52,120 nt of DNA from Pseudomonas sp. LB-090624 (lineage in GTDB: Bacteria; Pseudomonadota; Gammaproteobacteria; Pseudomonadales; Pseudomonadaceae): assembly GCF_003205205.1 (NCBI RefSeq), contig NZ_QJRL01000030.1, forward strand, positions 1-52,120, in the 5' to 3' direction. Under the pieces are notes generated by a model. The model searched no databases. It had not been told where the DNA came from and worked only from the letters and a program-made list of their open reading frames with translations. Below are positions 15,644 to 25,145 of this stretch, one piece after another; the first letter of the stretch is position 1, and each line of letters starts with the position of its first letter. The position numbers were made by a program, and so were the translations under genes.

Positions 15644-16777
15644 ATGAGTCACCCCTCCGACAGCGCCCTCGACGAGCTGACACAGGCCCTTGCGGCCAAT
15701 GCCGAGCGCTATGACCGCAACGCATGCTTCCCGCAGGACAACTTCGACCTGCTGCAACGCCACGGCCTGCTGGCCTTCACCGTGCCCCGCGCCCTCGGCG
15801 GCGCGGGTGCCGACCTTGCCAGTGCGCGCCGGGTAATCGGCGCGGTCGGCAAAGGCGACCCGGCCACCGCGCTGATCTTGGTCATGCAGTACCTGCAGCA
15901 CTTTCGCCTGCAGGACGAAGCCCGTTGGCCCGAACACCTGCGCCAACGCGTGGCTCGCGATGCCGTGAACCACGGCGCGCTGATCAACGCCCTGCGCGTC
16001 GAGCCGGAACTCGGCACCCCTGCCCGCGGCGGCCTGCCAGCCACCGTGGCGCGGCGTACGGCCGAGGGCTGGCGCCTGAGCGGGCGCAAAATCTATTCCA
16101 CGGGCAGCCATGGATTGACCTGGTACCTGGTGTGGGGCCGCAGCGACGACGCCGACCCCTTGGTCGGCGGCTTCCTGGTGCACCGCGACAGCCCTGGCAT
16201 CACCATCGTGGACGACTGGGACCACCTGGGTATGCGCGCCACCTGCAGCCATGAAGTGCGTTTCGACGAGGTGCTGATCCCTCTCGATCACGCGGTCAGC
16301 GTCAGCCCTGCCAGCGCGCCAAAAGCCGAACTCGACGGCGAAAGCCTGGTATGGATGGCAGTCCTGCTGCCGGCCGTCTACGACGGCGTGGCCCGCGCCG
16401 CACGCGACTGGCTGGCGGGCTTTCTCAAGCACCGTGCCCCCGCCAACCTGGGCTCGCCGCTGGCCAGCCTGCCGCGCTTCCAGGAGGTGCTGGGGCGTAT
16501 CGACACCCTGCTATTCGCCAACCAGAGCCTGCTCGATGCCGCCGCCAACGGACAGGTTGCGCCGCAGCATGCCGGGCAGCTCAAGCACCTGGTCAGCGCC
16601 AACGCCATCCAGGCCGTGGAACTGGCCGTCGAGGCAGCCGGCAACCCGGGGCTTTCGCGGTGCAACCCGCTGGAGCGGCATTACCGTGACGTGCTCTGCA
16701 GCCGTGTCCACACCCCACAGGACGACGTGGTCTTTGGCCAGGTCGGCCGCGCCGCACTGCTGGAGGCACGGGGATGA
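15644..16777 (+). CDS. Acyl-CoA-dehydrogenase-fold flavoprotein, DszC/SfnB-like
   Basis: A 377-aa protein of the acyl-CoA dehydrogenase fold: N-terminal helical part (FPQDNFDLLQRHGLLAFTVPRALGGAGADLASARRVI), middle beta domain (GRKIYSTGSHGLTWYLVWGRS ... DDWDHLGMRATCSHEVRFDEVLIP), C-terminal four-helix part. The middle block and the context of sulfur genes fit the flavin-dependent monooxygenase/desulfurisation branch (DszC, SfnB) rather than fatty-acid oxidation; no acyl-CoA thioester partners are nearby. First gene of the long operon, 57 bases after a shared 34-bp promoter element. Substrate unknown; FMNH2- or FAD-dependent oxidation of an organosulfur compound is the best guess. Confidence 0.85.
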   Translation: MSHPSDSALDELTQALAANAERYDRNACFPQDNFDLLQRHGLLAFTVPRALGGAGADLASARRVIGAVGKGDPATALILVMQYLQHFRLQDEARWPEHLRQRVARDAVNHGALINALRVEPELGTPARGGLPATVARRTAEGWRLSGRKIYSTGSHGLTWYLVWGRSDDADPLVGGFLVHRDSPGITIVDDWDHLGMRATCSHEVRFDEVLIPLDHAVSVSPASAPKAELDGESLVWMAVLLPAVYDGVARAARDWLAGFLKHRAPANLGSPLASLPRFQEVLGRIDTLLFANQSLLDAAANGQVAPQHAGQLKHLVSANAIQAVELAVEAAGNPGLSRCNPLERHYRDVLCSRVHTPQDDVVFGQVGRAALLEARG

Positions 16778-17718
16778 GCCATTCGATCATTGCCAGCCAA
16801 CTCGACGCCCAGGCAAACCAGCACCTACGTGATCAGCTGCCAGACCATCAAGTCATCGACGTTGCCCCCGGCCCGCTGGCCCTGCAGGCCCCTGCCGATG
16901 TGTTGATCCTGCGCCCGATCAATGTGCGTGGGCAGCGCGTCGACAGCCCCCCGCCGGGCTGGCCCTGGGACCTGAAATGGGTACAGCTGCTGTCCTCGGG
17001 CATCGACTTCTACCCCCACTGGGTATTCCAGGGCGCACAGGTCACCAGCGGCAAGGGCGCCAACGCCGAGCACGTGGCCGAGTTCGCCCTGGCCCTGGTG
17101 TTCACCGCTGCAAAGCAACTGCCCGGGCTGTGGGTCAAGGATGCCGACTGGCGCCTTACCCCGCTGGCCCCGCTGCGCGGCCGCACCCTGGGCATTCTCG
17201 GCTTCGGTAGTATCGGCCAGAGCCTGGCGCGCAAGGCCGTGGCCCTGGGCATGCGCGTCCTCGCCCTGAGCCGCCCCGGCCAGGCTATTGCCGACGTGCC
17301 CGGGGTGGTGTGCGCCGCCGACCTGCAGCAGCTATTCGCCGGCAGCGATCACCTGGTACTGGCCGCACCACTCACCGCTGCCACCCGCGGCCTGGTCGAT
17401 CGCGAGGTGCTGGCCCATGCCCGACCTGGCCTGCACCTGATCAATATTGCCCGCGGCGGGCTGCTCGACCAGCAGGCGTTGCTGGAGGCGCTGGACAGCG
17501 GCCTGATCGGCCGCGCCAGCCTGGATGTCACCGACCCGGAGCCGTTGCCCGCCGGCCACCCGCTGTATCACCACCCGCGCGTATTCCTGTCACCGCACAC
17601 CTCGGCCATTTCCGAGGACGGCTACCCGGCCTTCCTCGAAGCCTTCATCGCCAACTTCCACCGCTACCGCGAGCAGGCGCCCCTGGCCAACCTGGTCGAC
17701 ACCGCACGCGGCTATTGA
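16774..17718 (+). CDS. D-2-hydroxyacid dehydrogenase family protein
   Basis: A 314-aa NAD(P)-dependent D-isomer-specific 2-hydroxyacid dehydrogenase. The Rossmann motif GFGSIG starts at residue 143; the catalytic triad is Arg227 (NIARGGLL), Glu256 (DPEPLP) and His275 (SPHTSA). It should interconvert a 2-keto acid and a D-2-hydroxy acid. ATG 16774 overlaps the stop of the flavoprotein gene, and the aldolase follows 17 bases after its stop. Presumably it processes the carbon skeleton left after sulfur removal; this is inference from the operon. Confidence 0.9.
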   Translation: MSHSIIASQLDAQANQHLRDQLPDHQVIDVAPGPLALQAPADVLILRPINVRGQRVDSPPPGWPWDLKWVQLLSSGIDFYPHWVFQGAQVTSGKGANAEHVAEFALALVFTAAKQLPGLWVKDADWRLTPLAPLRGRTLGILGFGSIGQSLARKAVALGMRVLALSRPGQAIADVPGVVCAADLQQLFAGSDHLVLAAPLTAATRGLVDREVLAHARPGLHLINIARGGLLDQQALLEALDSGLIGRASLDVTDPEPLPAGHPLYHHPRVFLSPHTSAISEDGYPAFLEAFIANFHRYREQAPLANLVDTARGY

Positions 17719-17735
17719 TTACCGGAGAACACCCC

Positions 17736-18530
17736 ATGAGTTCACTGTCTGCCGTCACCACCAGCGCCCATAGCGTGCGCGACCGTGTCAGCGCCGAAGA
17801 GTGGGAGGTGCGGGTAAAGCTGGCCGCAGCCTACCGCCTGGCCGCCCTGTTTCGCTGGACCGACCACATCTACACACACTTCTCGGCCCGCGTACCGGGG
17901 CCCGAGGAGCACTTTCTGATCAACGCCTTTGGCCTGCTGTTCGACGAGATCACTGCCTCCAACCTGGTCAAGGTGGATGTCGACGGCACGATCATCGACG
18001 ACCCGCTGGGGTTGGGTATCAACCAGGCCGGCTACGTGATCCACAGCGCCATCCACCGCGCCCGCCCCGACCTCAAGGCCGTGCTGCACACCCACACTCG
18101 CGACGGTGCTGCGGTATCGGCCCAGCGCGGTGGTCTGCTGCCGATCTCCCAGCACGCGCTGGGCTACTACAGCCGCGTGGTCTACCACGATTACGAGGGC
18201 GTGGCCCTGGACCTGGACGAGCAGCAGCGGCTGGTAACCAACCTGGCCGACAGCAACATACTCATCCTGCGCAACCACGGGCTGCTCACCGGGGGCATCA
18301 GCGTAGAGCATGCGTTCCGCGAACTGCATGGGCTGGAGCGTGCGTGCAACATCCAGGTGGCAGCCCAGGCCGGTGGCAATGACCAACTGCTGCATGCACC
18401 GCAGGCGGCCATCGCCAAGGTGCATGAGCAGTCGAAGCGGTTCTCCGATGGCAAGGGGGAAGGCATCCAGCGGCACTGGGACGCGTTGATCCGGCAGCTG
18501 GATCGTGAGGGCCGCGATTACCAGAACTGA
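17736..18530 (+). CDS. Class II aldolase/adducin family protein
   Basis: A 264-aa class II aldolase/adducin-fold protein. Zinc ligands of the family are visible as HTHT (around residue 113-116) and a later His in LRNHGLLTGG; the N-terminal block AAYRLAALFRWTDHIYTHFSARVPG is characteristic of the group that includes L-fuculose-phosphate aldolase relatives and decarboxylases. Starts after CGGAG, 17 bases downstream of the hydroxyacid dehydrogenase. Role could be aldol cleavage, decarboxylation or dehydration of the desulfurised product; not determinable here. Confidence 0.88.
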   Translation: MSSLSAVTTSAHSVRDRVSAEEWEVRVKLAAAYRLAALFRWTDHIYTHFSARVPGPEEHFLINAFGLLFDEITASNLVKVDVDGTIIDDPLGLGINQAGYVIHSAIHRARPDLKAVLHTHTRDGAAVSAQRGGLLPISQHALGYYSRVVYHDYEGVALDLDEQQRLVTNLADSNILILRNHGLLTGGISVEHAFRELHGLERACNIQVAAQAGGNDQLLHAPQAAIAKVHEQSKRFSDGKGEGIQRHWDALIRQLDREGRDYQN

Positions 18531-18607
18531 TGCACAGGCAGCTGTCGCCTGTGCTTGCCAGCGAAAAGGCCAGTACCGGCCAACCCCTTCCGATCAAGGA
18601 CCACTCC

Positions 18608-20227
18608 ATGCCCCTATTGCACCGCCTGTTCGCCATCGGCACCCTCGCCCTGGCCCTAAACGCCTGCTCACCCGGCGATGGCAGCTCCACCGGCAAAACC
18701 CTCAGCGTCGCGTTCTGGGGCGATAACACCACCCTGGTCAGCGTCGACCCCTTTCAGGTCTACTGGCTGGAACACCGGGTACTGCTGCGCAACGTCGCCG
18801 AGTCGCTCACCGACCAGGACCCAGACGACGGTCGCATCATCCCGTGGCTGGCAAAAAGCTGGGAGGTCAGTACCGACGCCTTGAGCTACACCTTCCACCT
18901 GCGCCAGGACGTCACTTTCAGCAATGGCGAGCGTTTTGACGCCCACGCCGTAAAAGGCGCCTTCGACAGCAACAAAGCCTTCGCGACCCAGTTGCCCGCA
19001 ACGTTTGGCGCCACCTACCTCGCCGGCTACGATCACGCTGAGGTGATCGACGACTTTACGGTGCGACTGGTGCTGTCGCGGCCCAATGCCGGCTTTCTGC
19101 AGGCCACCTCCACCACCAACCTGGCAATCCTCGCGCCCGCCTCATACCAACTGAGCGCGCAGGAACGCTCACAGGGCAAGATCATCGGTACCGGCCCGTT
19201 CATCCTCGACCACTACACCCCCGAGGTCGGCGCCCGCCTGGTCAAGCGTGCCGACTATGCCTGGCCGTCGGCCAACATGCGCAACCAGGGCCCGGCCCAT
19301 GTGGATGCCGTGGACATCAGCTACATCCCCGAGGAGAGCGTGCGCAACGGCCTGTTCCTGCAGGGCAAGGCCGACATCCTGTGGCCGCGCAACCCGTTCT
19401 CGGAGGTTGACCTGAAGTTGTTCCAGTCCAAGGGCGCGACCATCCAGAGCCGCTCGCTGCCGGGCCCGGCGCTGAACCTCTACCCCAATACCCGCAACGA
19501 GCGCCTGCTGGGTGACCGCCAGGTGCGCCTGGCGCTGCAGAAGGCCATCGACCGCAGCAGCTACGCGCACACGGTTTACAACGCCGAGTTCCCGGTGGTC
19601 AGCGGCGTGTACGACGTGACCACCCCGTACTTCAAGCCACAGGCCGGCAAGCTCGCCTATGACCCCAAGGGCGCCGGGCAGTTGCTCGACGCTGCCGGCT
19701 GGCACATGGGCGAGGATGGCTACCGACACAAGAACGGCCAGCGCCTGACCCTGCGCTACAACCTCACCCCCGCCGAAAGCGCCGGTGACGTGCTGGTGCA
19801 GGACCAGTTGCGCAAGGTTGGCATCGACCTCAAGCTGAATGTGCTGACCCGCGCCGAATGGGTGGCCGGCAACGCGGCAGGCAGCTACGACCTGACCTCT
19901 ACCTACATGACTCGCGCCGACCCGATCATCCTGCAGACCATCCTCGATCCACGCGCGGCCAACAGCGCCACAGTCGCTACCAACACCTACGAGCCGCACA
20001 CCCTGGCCAGGGCCCAGGCGCTGTTCGACAGCGGCATCACCGCCACTGCCGACCCGCAACGTACCCAAGCTTACGGCCAGTTGCAGGACCTGCTGATCGA
20101 CGAAGCCTCGGCATTCCCACTGTATGAACGCGTCTGGCAGGCCGCCACCGCGCCGCGGGTCAAGGGCTTCCGCTGGACCGCCGAAGGCTTCGCCCTGTTC
20201 AGTGACATCCAGGTCGGCCAGCCATGA
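18608..20227 (+). CDS. Peptide-type ABC transporter substrate-binding lipoprotein
   Basis: A 539-aa family 5 (DppA/OppA/NikA-type) binding protein. The leader ends in the lipobox LNAC with Cys20, so it should be a lipoprotein at the periplasmic face. Core motifs: WLAKSWEVSTDALSYTFHLRQDVTFSNGERFDAHAVK and IIGTGPFILDHYTPEVGARLVKRADY. ATG 18608 has AAGGA upstream; the longer frame from 18530 overlaps the aldolase stop. The following genes give the complete importer. Cluster 5 proteins bind peptides, glutathione or nickel; here an organosulfur peptide or thioether is plausible from context only. Confidence 0.92.
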   Translation: MPLLHRLFAIGTLALALNACSPGDGSSTGKTLSVAFWGDNTTLVSVDPFQVYWLEHRVLLRNVAESLTDQDPDDGRIIPWLAKSWEVSTDALSYTFHLRQDVTFSNGERFDAHAVKGAFDSNKAFATQLPATFGATYLAGYDHAEVIDDFTVRLVLSRPNAGFLQATSTTNLAILAPASYQLSAQERSQGKIIGTGPFILDHYTPEVGARLVKRADYAWPSANMRNQGPAHVDAVDISYIPEESVRNGLFLQGKADILWPRNPFSEVDLKLFQSKGATIQSRSLPGPALNLYPNTRNERLLGDRQVRLALQKAIDRSSYAHTVYNAEFPVVSGVYDVTTPYFKPQAGKLAYDPKGAGQLLDAAGWHMGEDGYRHKNGQRLTLRYNLTPAESAGDVLVQDQLRKVGIDLKLNVLTRAEWVAGNAAGSYDLTSTYMTRADPIILQTILDPRAANSATVATNTYEPHTLARAQALFDSGITATADPQRTQAYGQLQDLLIDEASAFPLYERVWQAATAPRVKGFRWTAEGFALFSDIQVGQP

Positions 20228-21174
20228 AGCGCTACCTGACCGGCCGCATCGGCCAAGCGTTGTTGGTGCTGTGGGGTGCCTACACCGTCACCTATTTCAT
20301 TTTGTATATGCTGCCGGGCGATACCCTGGCGATCATGCTCAGCGCCTCCGGCATGGAGGCCGACGGCCTGTCTCCCGAGGACCTGGCCAAGGCCCGCATC
20401 TACTATGGTCTGGACAAAGGGCTGTTCGAGCAGTACTTCGACCTGCTGTGGCGCGCCCTGCACGGTGACCTGGGGCAGTCGCTGTCCCAGGGGCGGCCAG
20501 TCACTGCGCTGTTGGCCGAGCGGCTGCCCCAGACCCTGGCGCTGGCAGGTTCTGCCATTGTGCTGTCGTTGCTGGCCGGGGTCGGCCTGGCCTACCTGAC
20601 CGCCTTCGTGCAATGGCGCCCCCTGAAGACCGCACTGGCGCGCCTGCCGTCGTTGGGCTTTTCAGTCCCGGTGTTCTGGATGGGCTTGCTGCTGATCCAG
20701 GTGTTCGCCTTCGCCCTTGGCTGGCTCCCGGCCACCGGCAGCCAGGGCCTGGCCAGCCTGGTGCTGCCGGCGATCACCCTGGCGATCCCCAGTGCTGCGG
20801 TATATGCCCAAGTGCTGCAGCGGGGCTTTCACGGCGTGTGGCAGGAGCCCTACATCACCACCGCCTTCGCCAAAGGCCTGAGCCGGGCCCAGGTGCAGGC
20901 ACGCCATGGTTTGCGCAACGCGGCCTTGCCGCTGCTGACCCTGGTCGGCCTGCAGGTCGGCAACACGGTGTCCGGCGCCGTGCTGGTCGAGACCATCTTC
21001 TCGCGTAACGGCGTTGGCCGCCTGGCCCAGGAAGCTGTGCTGCGCCAGGACATCCCGGTGGTGCTGGCGATCGTTGCGGTATCAGCCACCGCCTTCGTGG
21101 TGGTCAACCTGATCGTCGACCTGCTCTACCCCTACCTCGATCCGCGCATCGCCCACACGGCCAAGGTGAGCTGA
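20224..21174 (+). CDS. Peptide-type ABC transporter permease (DppB-like)
   Basis: A 316-aa inner-membrane permease with six hydrophobic segments and the cytoplasmic EAA-type loop (ITTAFAKGLSRAQVQARHGLRNAALPLLT, residues about 212-240). The start MKRYLTGRIGQALLVLWGAYTVTYFILYMLPGD is typical of DppB/GsiC. ATG 20224 overlaps the TGA of the binding-protein gene. Partner of the next permease. Confidence 0.93.
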   Translation: MKRYLTGRIGQALLVLWGAYTVTYFILYMLPGDTLAIMLSASGMEADGLSPEDLAKARIYYGLDKGLFEQYFDLLWRALHGDLGQSLSQGRPVTALLAERLPQTLALAGSAIVLSLLAGVGLAYLTAFVQWRPLKTALARLPSLGFSVPVFWMGLLLIQVFAFALGWLPATGSQGLASLVLPAITLAIPSAAVYAQVLQRGFHGVWQEPYITTAFAKGLSRAQVQARHGLRNAALPLLTLVGLQVGNTVSGAVLVETIFSRNGVGRLAQEAVLRQDIPVVLAIVAVSATAFVVVNLIVDLLYPYLDPRIAHTAKVS

Positions 21175-21175
21175 G

Positions 21176-22090
21176 ATGACCATCGACATACCCCTGAACA
21201 CGATCGACACGCCGCACAGCCGCGATGGGGCACAAACAGCCACCCCTTGGACACGTCGCACGCGCCTGCAGCGCGCTCACCAGGCCTTGATCCCGCTGCT
21301 ACGCCGTCCCGGTTTCAGCGTGGCCCTGTGGGTCGTACTGTTCGCCCTGTTCGCGGCACTGACCCCCCAGTTGCTCACCAGCTTCGACCCTTACGCCACC
21401 TCGCCCGCCGACAAGCTCAGCAGCCCCGGCCTGGTGCACTGGTTCGGCACCGACGAGCTGGGGCGTGACCTGTATACCCGGGTGGTCTATGGCGCGCGCC
21501 TCTCGGTGCTGGCGGCACTGTTGGCGGTGACCATCGCCCTGGTTGGCGGTCTTGGGCTGGGCGTCCTGGCCGGTTTTGCCGGCGGGCGAGTCGACGCCGT
21601 GCTGATGCGCCTGATCGACGTGTTGCTGGCGCTGCCCGGCCTGCTGCTGGCCCTCGCCATCGTCACCGCCATCGGCTTTGGCACAGTCCCGGTGGCTGTC
21701 GCCGTGGGCGTCGGCATCATTCCGGGCTTTGCCCGCACCACTCGCGCCGAAGTACTGCGAATCAAGACCCTGCCCTATGTCGAGGCCGCCCGCCTGGGCG
21801 GCGCCAGCTGGGCACGCACGCTGCTGTGCCATGTGCTGCCCAACGCCTGGGGCCCGGTGGCGGTGCTCGCCACCCTGGACTTCGGTGCGGCCATTCTGGC
21901 CACCGCCGGCCTCAGTTTTCTCGGTTTCGGCGCAGCACCGCCAGCCGCGGAATGGGGCACGCTGATCGCCAACGGCCGTCACTTCCTGATCACCGCCCCT
22001 TGGGTTTCTCTGCTACCAGGGCTGTTCGTGGTGGCGGTGGTGTTCAGCCTGAACCACCTGGCGCGCAGCGCCGAGGAGCATGCCCGATGA
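21176..22090 (+). CDS. Peptide-type ABC transporter permease (DppC-like)
   Basis: A 304-aa DppC/GsiD-type permease. After a hydrophilic N-terminus of about 40 residues comes the first membrane helix and the family block LVHWFGTDELGRDLYTRVVYGARLSVL; the EAA loop is YVEAARLGGASWARTLLCHVLPNAWGPV. ATG follows the previous stop by one base. Its TGA overlaps the ATPase start (22087-22090). Confidence 0.93.
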   Translation: MTIDIPLNTIDTPHSRDGAQTATPWTRRTRLQRAHQALIPLLRRPGFSVALWVVLFALFAALTPQLLTSFDPYATSPADKLSSPGLVHWFGTDELGRDLYTRVVYGARLSVLAALLAVTIALVGGLGLGVLAGFAGGRVDAVLMRLIDVLLALPGLLLALAIVTAIGFGTVPVAVAVGVGIIPGFARTTRAEVLRIKTLPYVEAARLGGASWARTLLCHVLPNAWGPVAVLATLDFGAAILATAGLSFLGFGAAPPAAEWGTLIANGRHFLITAPWVSLLPGLFVVAVVFSLNHLARSAEEHAR

Positions 22091-23709
22091 GCCAGCCACA
22101 CTTGATTCAGGTCCGTGACCTGAGCGTCAGTTACGCCTTCGCCGGGCAACGCACCCAGGCCGTGCGCCAGTTGTCGTTCTGCCTGGCTCAGGGCGAGACC
22201 CTGGCCGTTGTCGGCGAGTCCGGCTCGGGAAAATCGACGCTGGCAAACGCCCTGCTCGGTCTGCTGCCGACCAATGCATCCATCGACCATGGCCAGCTAT
22301 GGGTCGATGGCGTCGATGTGGCGCAGGCCAGCGAGGGCGACAGGCGCAAGTTGCGCGGCCGCACCATCGGCCTGGTGCCCCAGGACCCGATGGTCAGCCT
22401 CAACCCCACCCAGCGTATTGGCCGGCAGATCGCCGAGGCGCTGGAGCTGGCCCATGACGGGCGGCGTTACCCGGACCTGGATGCCGAAGTGCTGGCGCTG
22501 CTGGCACAGGTCGGCATCGACGCGCCTGAACTGCGCGCCCATCAATACCCCCACGAGCTGTCCGGCGGCATGCGCCAACGGGTCCTGATCGCCATCGCCC
22601 TGGCCGGCGAACCTCGGCTGATCATCGCCGACGAACCCACCAGCGCACTGGACGTGACCGTGCAGCGGCGCATTCTCGACCACCTGCAACAGCTGGTGGC
22701 CGAGCGGGGTATCGCCTTGCTGATCATCACCCATGACCTGGGCATGGCCTGCGACCGTGCCGACCGCCTGCTGGTGATGAAACAGGGCGAGCTCATTGAG
22801 CATGCCTCGCCCAGACAAATCCTCTGGGGCGCACAGCAACCCTATACGCGAGACCTGCTCAACGCAGCGCCGGCCTTCGTGCCGCGCAAACGCCTGGGAG
22901 GCCCGACGCCTGCAACGCCGCTGTTACGCCTGAGCAATGTCGGCAAGCGCTTCGCGCTGCCCGGGCAGGACGCGCACTTCACCGCATTGCACGACCTCAA
23001 CCTAGAGCTGCACGCCGGGCAGACCCTGGCCATCGTCGGCGAATCGGGCTCGGGCAAGAGCACCGCGCTGCGCATTGCCCTTGGGCTGGAAAAGCCCAGC
23101 CGGGGACGTGTGGAGTTCGCCGGTATCGACGTCAGTGCCTGCACCTGGCGACAGTTCCGGCCCCTGCGCAGGCGTATCCAACTGGTGCAGCAGAACCCCT
23201 TTGCGGCACTCGACCCGCGCTTCACCGTGTTCGACAGCATCGTCGAACCGCTGGTGTCGTTCGGCCTGCTCAAGGGCGAAGCGCTGGAACGCAAGGCCAT
23301 CGAACTGATCGCCAGGGTGCACCTGCCGGTGCATTTCCTCGACCGGCTGCCGCGGGAGCTGTCGGGCGGCCAGCGCCAGCGGGTGGCGATCGCCCGGGCA
23401 TTGGCCCTGGAGCCGGAGGTGCTGCTGCTCGACGAGCCGGTCAGCGCGCTGGACGTGTCGGTGCAGGCACAGATTCTCGCCCTGCTGACCGACCTGCAGC
23501 GCGAACTGGGCATCGCCTACGTACTGGTCTCCCACGACCTGGCAGTGGTCGCGAGCATGGCCGACCACGTGCTGGTCCTGCAACGCGGCCAGGTGGTCGA
23601 GCAAGGGCCCGCGATCCAGGTGTTCGGCAGCCCGGCCAGCGCCTACACGCAGGCGCTGATCGAGGCGATACCCGGCCACTCCCGCAGCGTACTGCCTGTG
23701 GCGGTTTGA
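22087..23709 (+). CDS. Fused double ATPase of the peptide-type ABC transporter (DppD-DppF fusion)
   Basis: A 540-aa protein with two complete ABC domains. Walker A motifs GESGSGKST are at residues 43-51 and 318-326; ABC signatures are LSGGMRQR and LSGGQRQR, each followed by a Walker B (LIIADEP and LLLDEP) and an H-loop (THD, SHD). It powers the two permeases. Such fusions replace separate D and F subunits in many Pseudomonas clusters (YejF/GsiA-like). ATG 22087 overlaps the permease stop. Confidence 0.95.
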   Translation: MSQPHLIQVRDLSVSYAFAGQRTQAVRQLSFCLAQGETLAVVGESGSGKSTLANALLGLLPTNASIDHGQLWVDGVDVAQASEGDRRKLRGRTIGLVPQDPMVSLNPTQRIGRQIAEALELAHDGRRYPDLDAEVLALLAQVGIDAPELRAHQYPHELSGGMRQRVLIAIALAGEPRLIIADEPTSALDVTVQRRILDHLQQLVAERGIALLIITHDLGMACDRADRLLVMKQGELIEHASPRQILWGAQQPYTRDLLNAAPAFVPRKRLGGPTPATPLLRLSNVGKRFALPGQDAHFTALHDLNLELHAGQTLAIVGESGSGKSTALRIALGLEKPSRGRVEFAGIDVSACTWRQFRPLRRRIQLVQQNPFAALDPRFTVFDSIVEPLVSFGLLKGEALERKAIELIARVHLPVHFLDRLPRELSGGQRQRVAIARALALEPEVLLLDEPVSALDVSVQAQILALLTDLQRELGIAYVLVSHDLAVVASMADHVLVLQRGQVVEQGPAIQVFGSPASAYTQALIEAIPGHSRSVLPVAV

Positions 23710-23780
23710 CGGTTGTACCGTGCGGTACGTCGTGCCGTGCGGACCAGACATTGAACATTTTCTGGCAAGAGGTATTGAAC

Positions 23781-25115
23781 GTGAGCAAACGACAGATCCA
23801 TCTCGGCGCAATGATCCACGGTGTCGGTCACGGCTGGGGCGAATGGCGCCACCCCGAAGCGCTGGCCGACGCCAGCGTCAACTTCGGTTTCTACAAGCAC
23901 CAGGCGCAACTGGCCGAGGCCGCGAAGTTCGACTTCGCCTTCATCGCCGACAGCCTGCACATCCACGCCCGCTCCAGCCCCCATTACCTCAACCGCTTCG
24001 AGCCGCTGACCATTCTCTCTGCACTGGCGGCGGTCACCTCCCACATCGGCCTGGTCGCCACGGTCACGGTCAGCTACACCGAACCGTTCCAGGTTGCACG
24101 CCAGTTCGCCTCGCTGGACCTGATCAGCGGCGGCCGGGCCGGCTGGAACGTGGTCACCTCGTGGCTGTCGGGCACCGCCGACAACTTCGGCAAGGCAGAG
24201 CACCCGCCCCACGCGGTGCGCTACCGCATCGCCCGTGAGCATGTCGAGGTGGTCCAGGGGCTATGGGATTCGTGGGAAGACGACGCCTTCACCCGCGACA
24301 AGCGCACTGGCGAGTTCTTTGACCCTGCCAAGCTGCACACCCTTGGTCACCAGGGCGAGTTTTTCAAGGTAAAGGGCCCGCTGAACATCCAGCGCTCGCC
24401 CCAAGGCCAACCGCTGATTTTCCAGGCGGGGGTGTCGGAAGATGGGCGCAACTTCGCCGCGCAGAACGCCGATGCGATCTTCGTCAACCCCGAGTCGTTC
24501 AGCGATGCCCGGGCTTATTACCAGGACCTGAAACAGCGCGCTGCGCGCCATGGCCGCGATCCGGAACAGCTGTTCATCCTGCCGGGCATCCGCCCCATCG
24601 TCGGCCGCGACGAAGCCGAGGTCGAACGCCGCTACCAGCAGGCCGTCGAGCTGGTCAGCATCGAGGACGCCCTGGTCGCCCTCGGCCGTCCGTTCAACGA
24701 CTACGACTTCAGCCAGCACGACCTGGATGCGCCATTTCCGGACCTGGGCACCCTCGGCGACAACAGCCATAAGGGGACCGCCGACCAGCTCAAGCAACTG
24801 GCCCGCGAAGAAAGCCTGACCCTGCGCCAACTGGCGCTGCGCTTTTCGCGCCCAAGGCGTGACTTCACCGGCACCCCGGAGCAGGTGGCCAATGCCCTGC
24901 AGGACTGGTTCGAGGACCGCGCCGCCGACGGTTTCATCATCAATTCGCTGCTGCCCGATGGCCTGCAGTACTTCACCGAGCTGGTGGTGCCCCTGTTGCA
25001 AGCACGCGGCCTGGTGCGCAGCGAGTACACCGGCAGCACCTTGCGCGACAGCTTCGGCCTGAGCGTACCGACCAACCGCAACACACTGCGCCGCGAGCCG
25101 ACCGCGGTCGCTTGA
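23781..25115 (+). CDS. LLM flavin-dependent monooxygenase, NtaA/SnaA/DszA type
   Basis: A 444-aa FMNH2-dependent monooxygenase of the luciferase-like superfamily, NtaA/SnaA/DszA branch. Visible landmarks are QIHLGAMIHGVGH at the N-terminus, FDFAFIADSLH, HYLNRFEPLTILSALAAVTSHIGLVAT, GRAGWNVVTS (flavin phosphate loop) and LNIQRSPQGQPLIFQAG. I place the start at GTG 23781 (AGAGG upstream); the resulting MSKRQIHLG matches MSKRQIKLG of the homologue at 31183-32502. The frame upstream to 23706 reads through the intergenic space. It needs a reduced flavin from a separate reductase, not in this window. Probable C-S bond cleavage or sulfone oxidation. Confidence 0.9.
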   Translation: MSKRQIHLGAMIHGVGHGWGEWRHPEALADASVNFGFYKHQAQLAEAAKFDFAFIADSLHIHARSSPHYLNRFEPLTILSALAAVTSHIGLVATVTVSYTEPFQVARQFASLDLISGGRAGWNVVTSWLSGTADNFGKAEHPPHAVRYRIAREHVEVVQGLWDSWEDDAFTRDKRTGEFFDPAKLHTLGHQGEFFKVKGPLNIQRSPQGQPLIFQAGVSEDGRNFAAQNADAIFVNPESFSDARAYYQDLKQRAARHGRDPEQLFILPGIRPIVGRDEAEVERRYQQAVELVSIEDALVALGRPFNDYDFSQHDLDAPFPDLGTLGDNSHKGTADQLKQLAREESLTLRQLALRFSRPRRDFTGTPEQVANALQDWFEDRAADGFIINSLLPDGLQYFTELVVPLLQARGLVRSEYTGSTLRDSFGLSVPTNRNTLRREPTAVA

Positions 25116-25145
25116 ACCGCCCTGGACGAAAAGGAGTTCCACTGC